Shown piece by piece: positions 27,245-33,494 of a stretch of DNA of 64,000 nt (its first letter is position 1; each line of letters begins with the position of its first letter). The position numbers and the translations under genes are program-made. The DNA is from Exiguobacterium alkaliphilum 12/1 (GTDB lineage Bacteria > Bacillota > Bacilli > Exiguobacteriales > Exiguobacteriaceae): NCBI RefSeq assembly GCF_000714435.1, contig NZ_JJMW01000008.1:38748-102747 (forward strand). Direction: 5' to 3'. The notes under the pieces were generated by a model, which was not told where the DNA came from, searched no databases, and saw only the letters and a program-made list of their open reading frames with translations.

Positions 27245-27585
27245 CGATTTTGGCTGTCATGGTCGGTGCGTTCTTTGGGGCGATGGCCCGGTTTGGCATC
27301 GGTCAACTTGTGAAGCGATGGACGGCCTCGGTTTTCCCTTGGGCGACGCTGTTCGTGAACGTGACGGGTTCGTTCTTTCTTGGCTATCTGTTCAACGCGT
27401 CGATGAACGAGACGGTGCTGCTTGGAGTCGGGGTCGGCTTTCTCGGTTCGTTCACGACGTTCTCGACGTTCAAGCTCGAAGTGATGCGCTTCGTGACGAA
27501 AGACTGGGTTCAGTTCGGCCTGTATTTATTCGCCACATACATCCTCGGGATTCTTGCCGCTTACGCCGGCTATCATCTCGGGTAA
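27241..27585 (+). CDS. crcB2: fluoride ion channel subunit (CrcB/Fluc), second copy
   Basis: 114 residues, four membrane helices, with GAFFGAMARFGIGQLV, NVTGSFFLGYL and GFLGSFTTFSTFKLE. It overlaps crcB1 by ATGA and should form a heterodimeric fluoride channel with it. The insertion sequence begins only three bases after its stop, so any native terminator has been lost or displaced. Confidence 0.94.
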   Translation: MTILAVMVGAFFGAMARFGIGQLVKRWTASVFPWATLFVNVTGSFFLGYLFNASMNETVLLGVGVGFLGSFTTFSTFKLEVMRFVTKDWVQFGLYLFATYILGILAAYAGYHLG

Positions 27586-27588
27586 CGC

Positions 27589-27608
27589 ACAAGAGGCTGG
27601 GACATAAC
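27589..27608 (+). repeat. left terminal inverted repeat of the insertion sequence
   Basis: 20 bases, ACAAGAGGCTGGGACATAAC, identical to the reverse complement of 29418-29437. Confidence 0.95.
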
Positions 27609-27627
27609 CTCAGTAGATTTATAACAA

Positions 27628-27668
27628 AGAGGCCACCTGGAGCGACTTGTTCGCTCCAGGTGGCCTCT
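27628..27668. terminator. hairpin inside the left end of the insertion sequence
   Basis: AGAGGCCACCTGGAGCGA pairs perfectly over 18 bp with its complement at 27651-27668 around a 5-base loop. Such subterminal hairpins shield transposase genes from outside transcription. The T-rich tail is imperfect (TGTCATTTTT). Confidence 0.8.
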
Positions 27669-27768
27669 TGTCATTTTTATGGGTTCGTGCACGCATTTCG
27701 GACTAAACAGATAGGGGCGACCTCTGATAAAGTTAAAGTGACCAAACCATAACTTTGGAGGTGCCCCC

Positions 27769-29418
27769 ATGTACAAAGAGTATACCATGAACCAATTGGT
27801 TTTGCCCCTAGATTTAGAAGTCCGTCTCCAGGAAAACGATATCGCCTTCGCTGTCCACGACCTTGTCGAACAGATCCCCGACGAGGCCTTCGAGCCGTTC
27901 TGGCGAACGACGGGCTGCCCGGCCTATCATCCGCGCATGATGATGAAGATCGTCCTCTGCGCCTACACGCAGTCCGCATTCTCGGGCCGAAAGATCGAAG
28001 GCCTACTCAAGGACAGTCTTCGGATGATGTGGCTCGCCCAGGGCCACGAGCCGAGTTATCGGACGATCAACCGCTTCCGTGTTCACCCGGCTGTCGCCCC
28101 GATCCTGAAGGCCGCGTTCGTCGCCTTCAGATGCCATCTCGTCGAGACCGGCGAGATCGACGAGGAGGCGATCTTCATCGACGGCACGAAGATCGAGGCG
28201 AACGCCAACCGTTATACGTTCGTCTGGCGGAGGGCGGTCGAGCGATACAGCGCCGCGCTCGTCGAGAAGTCGAACCAACTGTACGACGAACTGATGGCCG
28301 ACCAGGTCATCCCCGAGATCGAACGGGAGAGCCCGGACGCGCTCTCGGTCCAAGAACTCGAACAGGTCGCCGCGCGACTTGAAGAAAAGATCGAGGCCAT
28401 CGACGAGGAGATCGCCTCGACCACCGACGTCGCCGAACGGAAACGATTGCGTGCGGAACGGAAGGTGCCCCGTCGTCTCCACAAACAGGCCGCCGACTTC
28501 GCCGCCCGGAAACGCCGATACGAGGGGCACATGGCCACCTTCGGTACACGGAACAGTTACTCGAAGACCGACAGGGACGCGACGTTCATGCGGATGAAAG
28601 AGGATTACATGAAGAACGGCCAACTCAAGCCGGGCTACAACGTCCAGATCGCAACCGAAGGTCAGTACACGCTCGCCTATGACGTCTATCCGAACCCGAC
28701 CGACATGAAGACGTTGATCCCGTTCCTCGATGAAATCGAAACGTTCTTCGACCTGCCCGCCCACATCGTCGCCGACGCGGGATACGGGAGCCAGCAGAAC
28801 TACACGGACATACTCGAGCGCCGGGGGCGCCTCCCCTTGATCCCGCATACGATGTACCGGAAGGAACGGAAGAAGAAATGGCGCGAGGACCCGTTCAACA
28901 TCGCGAACTGGGCGTACGATGACGAGACCGACACGTTCACATGCCCGGACGGGAGACGTCTCCCGTTCAGCCATGAGTCCCACAGGACCGACCGGAACGG
29001 CTTCACCCGCGACTTCCGTGTGTACGAGTGCGAGAGCTGCGACGGCTGCCCGTTCCGGGAGCTGTGCACGAAGGCCGAACCGGGGAGACACCGCCAGGTC
29101 AGCGTGAACGGGGCCTGGGAAGAACAAAAGCATATGACGAGAACGCTGCTTTCGGATGAGAAAACCGGTGCCCTCTACGCCCGCCGCAAGACGGACGTGG
29201 AACCAGTTTTTGGATATCTGAAGGCCAATTTGGGTTTCACCCGCTTCTCCGTTAGAGGAAAACAGCGCGTGAAACGCGAGCTCGGCTTCGCCCTCATGGC
29301 GGTGAACCTACGGAAGTTCATCGCCAATGGCATCGGGGGAAGTGCAAAGAAGGGGTCCGGCCACCGAAAATCGGTGACCGGACCCCTCTTTTTATTGAAA
29401 AGCTCTAAAACCGGCTAG
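27769..29418 (+). CDS. IS1182-family transposase (DDE type)
   Basis: 549 residues with GGAGG seven bases before ATG 27769. The N-terminal domain (FRTTGCPAYHPRMMMKIVLCAYTQ-like segment, residues about 45-68, and SGRKIEGLLKDSLRMMWLAQ) is followed by the DDE core: EAIFIDGTKIEANANRYTF with the first Asp, VADAGYGSQQNY with the second, and RRKTDVEPVFGYLKANLGF with the catalytic Glu. A cysteine cluster (CESCDGCPFRELC) lies between. The gene appears intact and ends inside the right inverted repeat. Codon third positions are strongly C/G, more so than in flanking genes, suggesting recent arrival. Confidence 0.94.
   Translation: MYKEYTMNQLVLPLDLEVRLQENDIAFAVHDLVEQIPDEAFEPFWRTTGCPAYHPRMMMKIVLCAYTQSAFSGRKIEGLLKDSLRMMWLAQGHEPSYRTINRFRVHPAVAPILKAAFVAFRCHLVETGEIDEEAIFIDGTKIEANANRYTFVWRRAVERYSAALVEKSNQLYDELMADQVIPEIERESPDALSVQELEQVAARLEEKIEAIDEEIASTTDVAERKRLRAERKVPRRLHKQAADFAARKRRYEGHMATFGTRNSYSKTDRDATFMRMKEDYMKNGQLKPGYNVQIATEGQYTLAYDVYPNPTDMKTLIPFLDEIETFFDLPAHIVADAGYGSQQNYTDILERRGRLPLIPHTMYRKERKKKWREDPFNIANWAYDDETDTFTCPDGRRLPFSHESHRTDRNGFTRDFRVYECESCDGCPFRELCTKAEPGRHRQVSVNGAWEEQKHMTRTLLSDEKTGALYARRKTDVEPVFGYLKANLGFTRFSVRGKQRVKRELGFALMAVNLRKFIANGIGGSAKKGSGHRKSVTGPLFLLKSSKTG
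29351..29393. terminator. hairpin inside the right end of the insertion sequence
   Basis: AGGGGTCCGG and CCGGACCCCT with inner CACCGA / TCGGTG form a long stem with one mismatch, followed by CTTTTT. It lies within the last 25 codons of the transposase gene. Confidence 0.82.
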
Positions 29419-29437
29419 TTATGTCCCAGCCTCTTGT
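29418..29437 (-). repeat. right terminal inverted repeat of the insertion sequence
   Basis: Perfect 20-base complement of the left end. It includes the last bases of the transposase stop codon and directly abuts the stop codon of the small gene at 29438. Confidence 0.95.
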
Positions 29438-29596
29438 TTATTCTGCGAGTTGAAGCTTTTCAGCACATGAGGAGCATGTGCTCTCATAAGACTCACACTG
29501 TTCGTCCATATGTTGCCCACACTCTTGACATGTCTTGTCCGGTAACTTCCGATAAAATTCAACCGATGATTCGAGACGGCTTGCCCATTCGTTCAT
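29438..29596 (-). CDS. small zinc-ribbon-like protein (YhfH type)
   Basis: 52 residues from ATG 29596, preceded by GAAGGAGG. The sequence has two cysteine pairs, CQECG and CSSCAEK, plus a middle cysteine, a small zinc ribbon like the YhfH proteins of Bacilli. Function unknown. The TAA stop is immediately followed by the end of the insertion sequence, with no spacer, so the gene just escaped disruption but lost its terminator. A minus-strand TTGACT...TACAAT pair with 18-base spacing lies upstream. Confidence 0.78.
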   Translation of the reverse strand: MNEWASRLESSVEFYRKLPDKTCQECGQHMDEQCESYESTCSSCAEKLQLAE

Positions 29597-29692
29597 GATG
29601 AAATGCCTCCTTCAAGGTCGTGGATTCGTATTTGGTTGTTTTGATTGTATTATAACAGAGGGTATTAAGTCAATAATAATATATAACAGATT

Positions 29693-29720
29693 TTGTGAAC
29701 TCGATTTGCTAAACTATAGG
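29693..29720 (+). promoter_or_regulatory. promoter of the ArsR-family gene
   Basis: TTGTGA at 29693-29698 and TATAGG at 29715-29720 with 16-base spacing, 23 bases before the start codon. No ArsR-type inverted repeat is visible here. Confidence 0.5.
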
Positions 29721-29743
29721 TAACGAGAAACGAGGTGACATCG

Positions 29744-30112
29744 ATGAAGGCACCCCAATGCGAGACGATTGCGATTCAACAGGAACAAGTAGCCGAACTG
29801 CAAACGCGACTTGACCAATTTGATGCGACGCGCGTGAGTCGATTATTTAAGGCGTTTGCCGATTCGACACGAATGAAGGTGTTGTATGTGTTGACGCTCG
29901 AACAGGAGTTATGCGTGTGTGACGTGGCGGCCGTGATCGGGCATTCGAACGCGACGGCGTCCCATCACTTGCGGACGCTCCTCGACCAAGGGCTCGTCAA
30001 GTATCGGAAAGACGGAAAAGTCGTCTATTATTCGCTCGATGACGACCATGTCCGCTCACTTGTCGAGATTGCGATGGCGCACAGCGCTGAACGGCATCCG
30101 ACTGAACCTTAA
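29744..30112 (+). CDS. ArsR/SmtB-family metal-sensing repressor, CadC-like
   Basis: 122 residues from ATG 29744 (GAGGTGA before it). Winged-helix repressor that releases DNA on binding thiophilic metals. The metal-site motif ELCVCDVA on the helix before recognition, together with an N-terminal cysteine (PQCETI), is the CadC pattern for Cd/Pb/Zn sensing. The recognition helix is NATASHHLRTLLDQGLVKY and the C-terminal helix carries DDDHVRSLVEIAMAH. It lies upstream of a CadA-like ATPase, as in cadCA operons, but an insertion element now separates them. Confidence 0.9.
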   Translation: MKAPQCETIAIQQEQVAELQTRLDQFDATRVSRLFKAFADSTRMKVLYVLTLEQELCVCDVAAVIGHSNATASHHLRTLLDQGLVKYRKDGKVVYYSLDDDHVRSLVEIAMAHSAERHPTEP

Positions 30113-30113
30113 C

Positions 30114-30139
30114 GAACTTCCGCTTCATTGCGGAAGTTT
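30114..30139 (+). repeat. left copy of a 26-bp hairpin direct repeat flanking the decayed element
   Basis: GAACTTCCGC ... GCGGAAGTTT, itself a hairpin with a 6-base loop. It starts one base after the ArsR stop codon and matches 30529-30554 at 24 of 26 positions. The two copies abut the element ends exactly. Confidence 0.85.
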
Positions 30140-30143
30140 CAGG

Positions 30144-30174
30144 CTGTAGACAAAACATTGTCTGCAGTTTTTTT
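30144..30174 (+). terminator. terminator hairpin at the left end of the decayed element
   Basis: CTGTAGACA pairs with TGTCTGCAG (one G-T) around six bases and is followed by seven T residues. It would stop transcripts from the ArsR gene before the ATPase. Confidence 0.8.
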
Positions 30175-30180
30175 ATTTGT

Positions 30181-30294
30181 CCGACCGGGCACAGCTCACT
30201 TTTCTGGGGGCAAGCAAGGAGCCGCATCGCTTAACGCTGCTGGGTCTCCCTTTGCTTGCTATTCCCCTAGAAGTCTCGCCGTGCCCTTGGTCGG
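30181..30294. repeat. long imperfect palindrome of the interspersed-element type
   Basis: Outer arms CCGACC-GGGCAC and GTGCCC-TT-GGTCGG, middle arms GCAAGCAA / TTGCTTGC and GGAG / CTCC, plus ACTTTTCTGGGG facing CCCCTAGAAGT. The whole can fold into one hairpin of about 115 bases. The internal order (GAGCC, CATCGCTTAACGCTG, GGGTCTC, AGAAGTCTCG) resembles the palindromic elements widely scattered in Bacillus-type genomes, which is from memory and not checked. Confidence 0.7.
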
Positions 30295-30339
30295 TCCACG
30301 CATCCATCCCTCATTTCGTACCCTCGCCCCTTTTTTATA

Positions 30340-30432
30340 ATGAGAGGTGGAGAACCCGTCATGGAGGCGATGCTACCCTTTGCCGCTCTCAATCTCAAGA
30401 AGATGGCAGGCTTGGCATGGAAGAAAGCCTAG
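30340..30432 (+). pseudogene. C-terminal remnant of a transposase
   Basis: Thirty codons reading RGGEPVMEAMLPFAALNLKKMA then GLAWKKA and stop. The pattern RG...V..E..L.FAA.NLKKMA is the usual C-terminal helix of IS1182/IS4-like transposases. No catalytic residues remain, and the frame upstream gives no family-like sequence. Confidence 0.75.
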
Positions 30433-30480
30433 CTCGCCTGAACAGGGTCTCGGGCAGAACGCCTCAAGGCCCGAAAACGA

Positions 30481-30517
30481 AAAAGTCACGTTTCAATTCG
30501 CCTGAAACGTGACTTTT
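30481..30517. terminator. terminator hairpin at the right end of the decayed element
   Basis: AAAAGTCACGTTTCA pairs perfectly over 15 bp with TGAAACGTGACTTTT around a 7-base loop, with A and T tails on both sides. Confidence 0.85.
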
Positions 30518-30528
30518 TCTACAATCTG

Positions 30529-30554
30529 GAACTTCCGCTCCATGGCGGAAGTTT
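30529..30554 (+). repeat. right copy of the 26-bp hairpin direct repeat
   Basis: GAACTTCCGC ... GCGGAAGTTT with two mismatches in the loop relative to the left copy, followed by a T-run. It begins at the base after the right inverted repeat of the decayed element and lies just ahead of the ATPase promoter. Confidence 0.85.
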
Positions 30555-30561
30555 TTTTTGG

Positions 30562-30612
30562 TTGCAGGCGTCGAGTAACGGCGTTATACTATATTCAAAT
30601 GAATGTTTGAAT
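30562..30612 (+). promoter_or_regulatory. promoter and ArsR-type operator of the metal ATPase
   Basis: TTGCAG at 30562-30567 and TATACT at 30585-30590 with 17-base spacing. Immediately downstream, ATTCAAA (30593-30599) and TTTGAAT (30606-30612) form a perfect inverted repeat with a 6-base spacer, covering the start point. This is the typical position and sequence style of CadC/ArsR operators. Confidence 0.85.
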
Positions 30613-30631
30613 GTAACAGGAGGAATGCGAG

Positions 30632-32689
30632 ATGGCGAATCGAGATATCTTGCCGATTGAAGGTGTAACGTGTACAAACTGCGCGGCTAAAATCGAACGA
30701 CGTGTCGAAGGCCGATCGAGTGTGGCATCGTGTCAAATCGATTTTGCGGCGAGTCGCATGATGATCGAATGGAATGAACCGAATGACCATGACGCGGAAC
30801 TGCAATCGATTGAACAAGAGATGGCACAGATTGAACCAGGGGCCCACTTTGCTCGAAAGGAAGCAACGGGCGATCACGTCAATCATCTTTTGTGGCGCTT
30901 TGGGACGGCGCTCGCCTTGTTTGGTGTCGGGATCTGGTCTGACTCACTCTTCTTTTATGCCATAGCGTATGTGATCGTCGGATATGACGTTGTGTACGCT
31001 GCGATTCGAAACACCTGGCATCGAGAGTGGTTCGACGAGAAGTTTTTAATGACGATTGCGACGTTCGGCGCCTTTGCGATCAACGAGTATCCGGAGGCGG
31101 TAGCCGTCATGCTGTTCTATCAGCTCGGAGAATACGTTCAAGGTCGGGCCGTCCGAGCTTCCCGTCGTTCCATCCAGTCGTTGTTGACGATGAAACCGAC
31201 GATGGCGCGGGTGCTTGAAGCCGATCAAGAAGCTATACGCCGGCCAGAAGAAGTGGCGATTGGATCGAGGCTCGTCGTCTTACCGGGCGAGCTCGTCCCG
31301 ATGGACGGGCGCGTCGCCACGGGCGCAAGTTCGCTCAACACGGCCTCTCTCACCGGTGAGTCGCTTCCGAAATCGGTGGAGGCGGGTGAGCCCGTTCTCG
31401 CCGGCATGTTGAATTTGGATGGACGGTTGGAAGTCATCGTCGAACGTCGGTCGACGGAATCGACCCTTCAAAAGATGATCGCTCTCGTCGAAGAGGCGAG
31501 CGCGAAGAAGGCGAAGACCGAACAAATGATCACCCGTCTCGCAAAAATCTATACACCCGTCGTCGTCGGTCTGGCCGCCATCGTCGCGTTCGTCCCGCCG
31601 CTCTTTGGCGGAACATTAGAGGAATGGGTATATCGCGCGTTGATTTTCCTTGTCATCAGTTGCCCGTGTGCGCTCGTCATCTCGATTCCGCTCGGATATT
31701 TCGGCGGCATCGGGGCTGGGTCGAGACGAGGCATCTTGGTAAAAGGGGGCCAGTACTTAGACGCGCTCGCTGAAGTGGATACGATTGTATTCGATAAGAC
31801 GGGAACGCTCACGACGGGGCAGTTTAACGTCACGTCCATCGAGACGAACGGACAGCTGTCGACGGACGAACTCGTTCAGATTGCCGCGCGTGTCGAGCGT
31901 GCTTCGACACACCCGCTCGCGACGGCCATCGTCGAACTTGCTGGGGAAGGGACTTCTTTTGCCGATGTCCATGAAGAGCCGGGTTATGGCCTGATGGCGG
32001 TGGACGGGGAAGACCGCATCTACGTCGGCAGTGCCCGCTACATGGAGAAGTTAGGCCATCGTGTCCAGGGGGCTCGGGTCGGAACGCACGTGCACATCGT
32101 CAAAAATGACGAATGGTTAGGACGGATTGAACTGATGGATGCACTCAAACGAGATGCACGCGAGACGATTCTTGCCTTGAAACGCGGCGGATACCGGACG
32201 GTCATGTTGACCGGTGACCGGGCCGTCGTCGCCGAGGCGGTCGGTGCGGAACTTGGCCTCGATGAAGTGACGAGCGAGCTCTTGCCCCATGAAAAAGTTG
32301 AAGCGGTCGAACGACTCGTAAAAGACGGGAAGGTTGCGTTTGTCGGGGACGGCATGAACGATGCCGCGGCACTGGCTCGAGCGGACGTCGGTCTCGTCAT
32401 GGGAGGAATTGGGAGCGACGCAGCGGTCGGGGCTGCCGACGTCGTGTTGATGAATGACGAACCGCACGACCTCCTCACGGCAATCGAGCTAGGGAGACGT
32501 ACGAAACAAATCGTTTGGCAAAATATCGTCTTCGCTTTCTTCATGAAAGCACTCTTTCTTATCCTAGGCGTTTGGGGAATCGCCTCCATGTGGGAAGCGG
32601 TCTTCGCGGACGTAGGAGTCGCTTTGATTGCGATTGCGAATGCGACACGTTTGATTCGAAGTACAAAAAAAGACCCCAACCGAGGTTGA
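30632..32689 (+). CDS. cadA: heavy-metal P-type ATPase (Cd/Zn/Pb exporter, CadA/ZntA type)
   Basis: 685 residues. It pumps divalent soft metals out of the cell using ATP. One N-terminal HMA domain carries CTNC (residues 14-17). Further motifs in order: TGES actuator loop, the membrane metal site SCPCALV (C344, C346), DKTGT with phosphorylated D388, STHPLA, MLTGDRA and GDGMNDAAAL. AGGAGG precedes the start. The promoter has an ArsR-type operator, and the CadC-like gene upstream is the likely regulator. Zn or Cd specificity cannot be resolved exactly. Confidence 0.94.
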   Translation: MANRDILPIEGVTCTNCAAKIERRVEGRSSVASCQIDFAASRMMIEWNEPNDHDAELQSIEQEMAQIEPGAHFARKEATGDHVNHLLWRFGTALALFGVGIWSDSLFFYAIAYVIVGYDVVYAAIRNTWHREWFDEKFLMTIATFGAFAINEYPEAVAVMLFYQLGEYVQGRAVRASRRSIQSLLTMKPTMARVLEADQEAIRRPEEVAIGSRLVVLPGELVPMDGRVATGASSLNTASLTGESLPKSVEAGEPVLAGMLNLDGRLEVIVERRSTESTLQKMIALVEEASAKKAKTEQMITRLAKIYTPVVVGLAAIVAFVPPLFGGTLEEWVYRALIFLVISCPCALVISIPLGYFGGIGAGSRRGILVKGGQYLDALAEVDTIVFDKTGTLTTGQFNVTSIETNGQLSTDELVQIAARVERASTHPLATAIVELAGEGTSFADVHEEPGYGLMAVDGEDRIYVGSARYMEKLGHRVQGARVGTHVHIVKNDEWLGRIELMDALKRDARETILALKRGGYRTVMLTGDRAVVAEAVGAELGLDEVTSELLPHEKVEAVERLVKDGKVAFVGDGMNDAAALARADVGLVMGGIGSDAAVGAADVVLMNDEPHDLLTAIELGRRTKQIVWQNIVFAFFMKALFLILGVWGIASMWEAVFADVGVALIAIANATRLIRSTKKDPNRG

Positions 32690-32694
32690 GGCGA

Positions 32695-32727
32695 GCGGAC
32701 CGATCAGTCTCGATCGATCCGCTTTTT
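32695..32727 (+). terminator. terminator after cadA
   Basis: GCGGA / TCCGC continues with CGATC / GATCG after one mismatch and is followed by five T residues. It overlaps the 3' end of the convergent gene. Confidence 0.75.
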
Positions 32728-33324
32728 CGTCTTGGCCATCAAAAAGATGAGAATGACGAGGATGGCGATGAGCAGGATGGCAACCGAGATGAGTGCTTGA
32801 GTCGCGATGTCGATTTCACGCTGAGTCGCTGTCAACTGCTTACGAATGTCGTTATACTGCATCTTCTTCAACGAACGCAAGTCCTCTAAAATCGTCTGGC
32901 GTTGATCGGTCATCGTCTCGGCGACGGCGGTCGCTTCCGCAAGGTCGCCGGTCTCATAGATGACGAGCACACGGTCCGCCTCTTGTTCCCAAATGCCGTC
33001 CCGATACAATAAATCGAGAAGGGAACTCGGTGTTTCTGGGTCGCCTGCGATGGAGGCCTTCAACTCTTTCGCGCGTTGGGACATGCTGTAGTACGCTTCG
33101 AGGAAGCGTCGGTCGTCATAGGCGAGAAGCCCACGAATCGCGTTGGCCCGTTCGATGTTGTAATACATGATTTCTTCGATGGCTTGATAGGAATCGAGTC
33201 GAGGCCCGTGGATGGCCTCGATTCGCTCGTTCGTATTGCGCAACTGGACGATGAAGCTGGCGATGACGAGGACGAGCAAGATTGCCAATGCACCGAATAA
33301 CGCCAACCATTTCCGCTGAGACAT
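32704..33324 (-). CDS. membrane protein with periplasmic-type four-helix (4HB_MCP-like) sensor region, no output domain
   Basis: 206 residues with GGGAGG upstream. Membrane helices at about 7-27 and 178-197 bracket an extracytoplasmic helical region of about 150 residues. That region (LRNTNERIEAIHGPRL, EEIMYYNIERANAIRGLLAYDDRRFLEAYYSM) resembles the four-helix-bundle ligand domain of chemoreceptors and histidine kinases. The protein stops after a short basic tail (KTKKRIDRD), with no HAMP, kinase or MCP signalling part. Function unknown; it might modulate another receptor. Confidence 0.72.
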   Translation of the reverse strand: MSQRKWLALFGALAILLVLVIASFIVQLRNTNERIEAIHGPRLDSYQAIEEIMYYNIERANAIRGLLAYDDRRFLEAYYSMSQRAKELKASIAGDPETPSSLLDLLYRDGIWEQEADRVLVIYETGDLAEATAVAETMTDQRQTILEDLRSLKKMQYNDIRKQLTATQREIDIATQALISVAILLIAILVILIFLMAKTKKRIDRD

Positions 33325-33439
33325 GGTGCTTCCCTCCCTTCTGATGACAATCGTACAACAATTTCAAGCGTTCGGCATAAATTATTTTTTTGGAAAAGGA
33401 AAAAACGGGTAAACGTTTAAATACATAGGATGGTGTACC

Positions 33440-33455
33440 TTGTTATCGTTTACAA
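33440..33455. promoter_or_regulatory. CcpA (cre) box candidate upstream of the GH13 gene
   Basis: TTGTTATCGTTTACAA matches the cre consensus WTGNAANCGNWNNCAW with one mismatch. It lies 40 bases before the GH13 start codon, fitting catabolite repression of a glycosidase. Confidence 0.5.
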
Positions 33456-33494
33456 TTGGGATGAGGTACGATTTCAATCATAAGGAGAATAACT

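Larger units (their letters stand above)
27589..29437 (+). mobile_element. complete insertion sequence, IS1182-like
   Basis: 1849 bp bounded by perfect 20-bp terminal inverted repeats starting ACAAGAGGCTGGGACA. One transposase gene fills it. Strong hairpins lie just inside both ends: an 18-bp stem at 27628-27668 and a near-perfect stem inside the transposase 3' end at 29351-29393. The transposase type and the GAGGCTGGGACA ends fit the IS1182 family common in Bacilli. No clear target duplication is seen. The element is inserted three bases after crcB2 and directly at the stop of the next gene. Confidence 0.93.
30140..30528. mobile_element. decayed, non-autonomous insertion element (IS remnant)
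   Basis: 389 bp with imperfect terminal inverted repeats: CAGGCTGTAGACAAAA at the left and CAGATTGTAGAAAAAG as complement of the right end. Inside are a terminator hairpin (30144-30174), a long palindrome (30181-30294), a 30-codon transposase tail (30340-30432) and a 15-bp terminator hairpin (30481-30517). The ends and the transposase tail suggest an internally deleted IS1182-like element different from the intact one at 27.6 kb. Confidence 0.75.

Noticed and set aside
28003..29133. Long open frame on the minus strand opposite the transposase
   Set aside because: It is an antisense shadow of a GC-rich coding region, with arginine- and valine-rich low-complexity sequence and no ribosome site.
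27586..29450. Target-site duplication of the intact insertion sequence
   Set aside because: Flanks AACGC and TTATTC share no direct repeat of useful length.
30128..30512. Plus-strand frames of 70 and 111 residues across the decayed element
   Set aside because: They run through hairpins and palindromes, lack ribosome sites and show no protein-like pattern; only the 30-codon transposase tail is recognisable.
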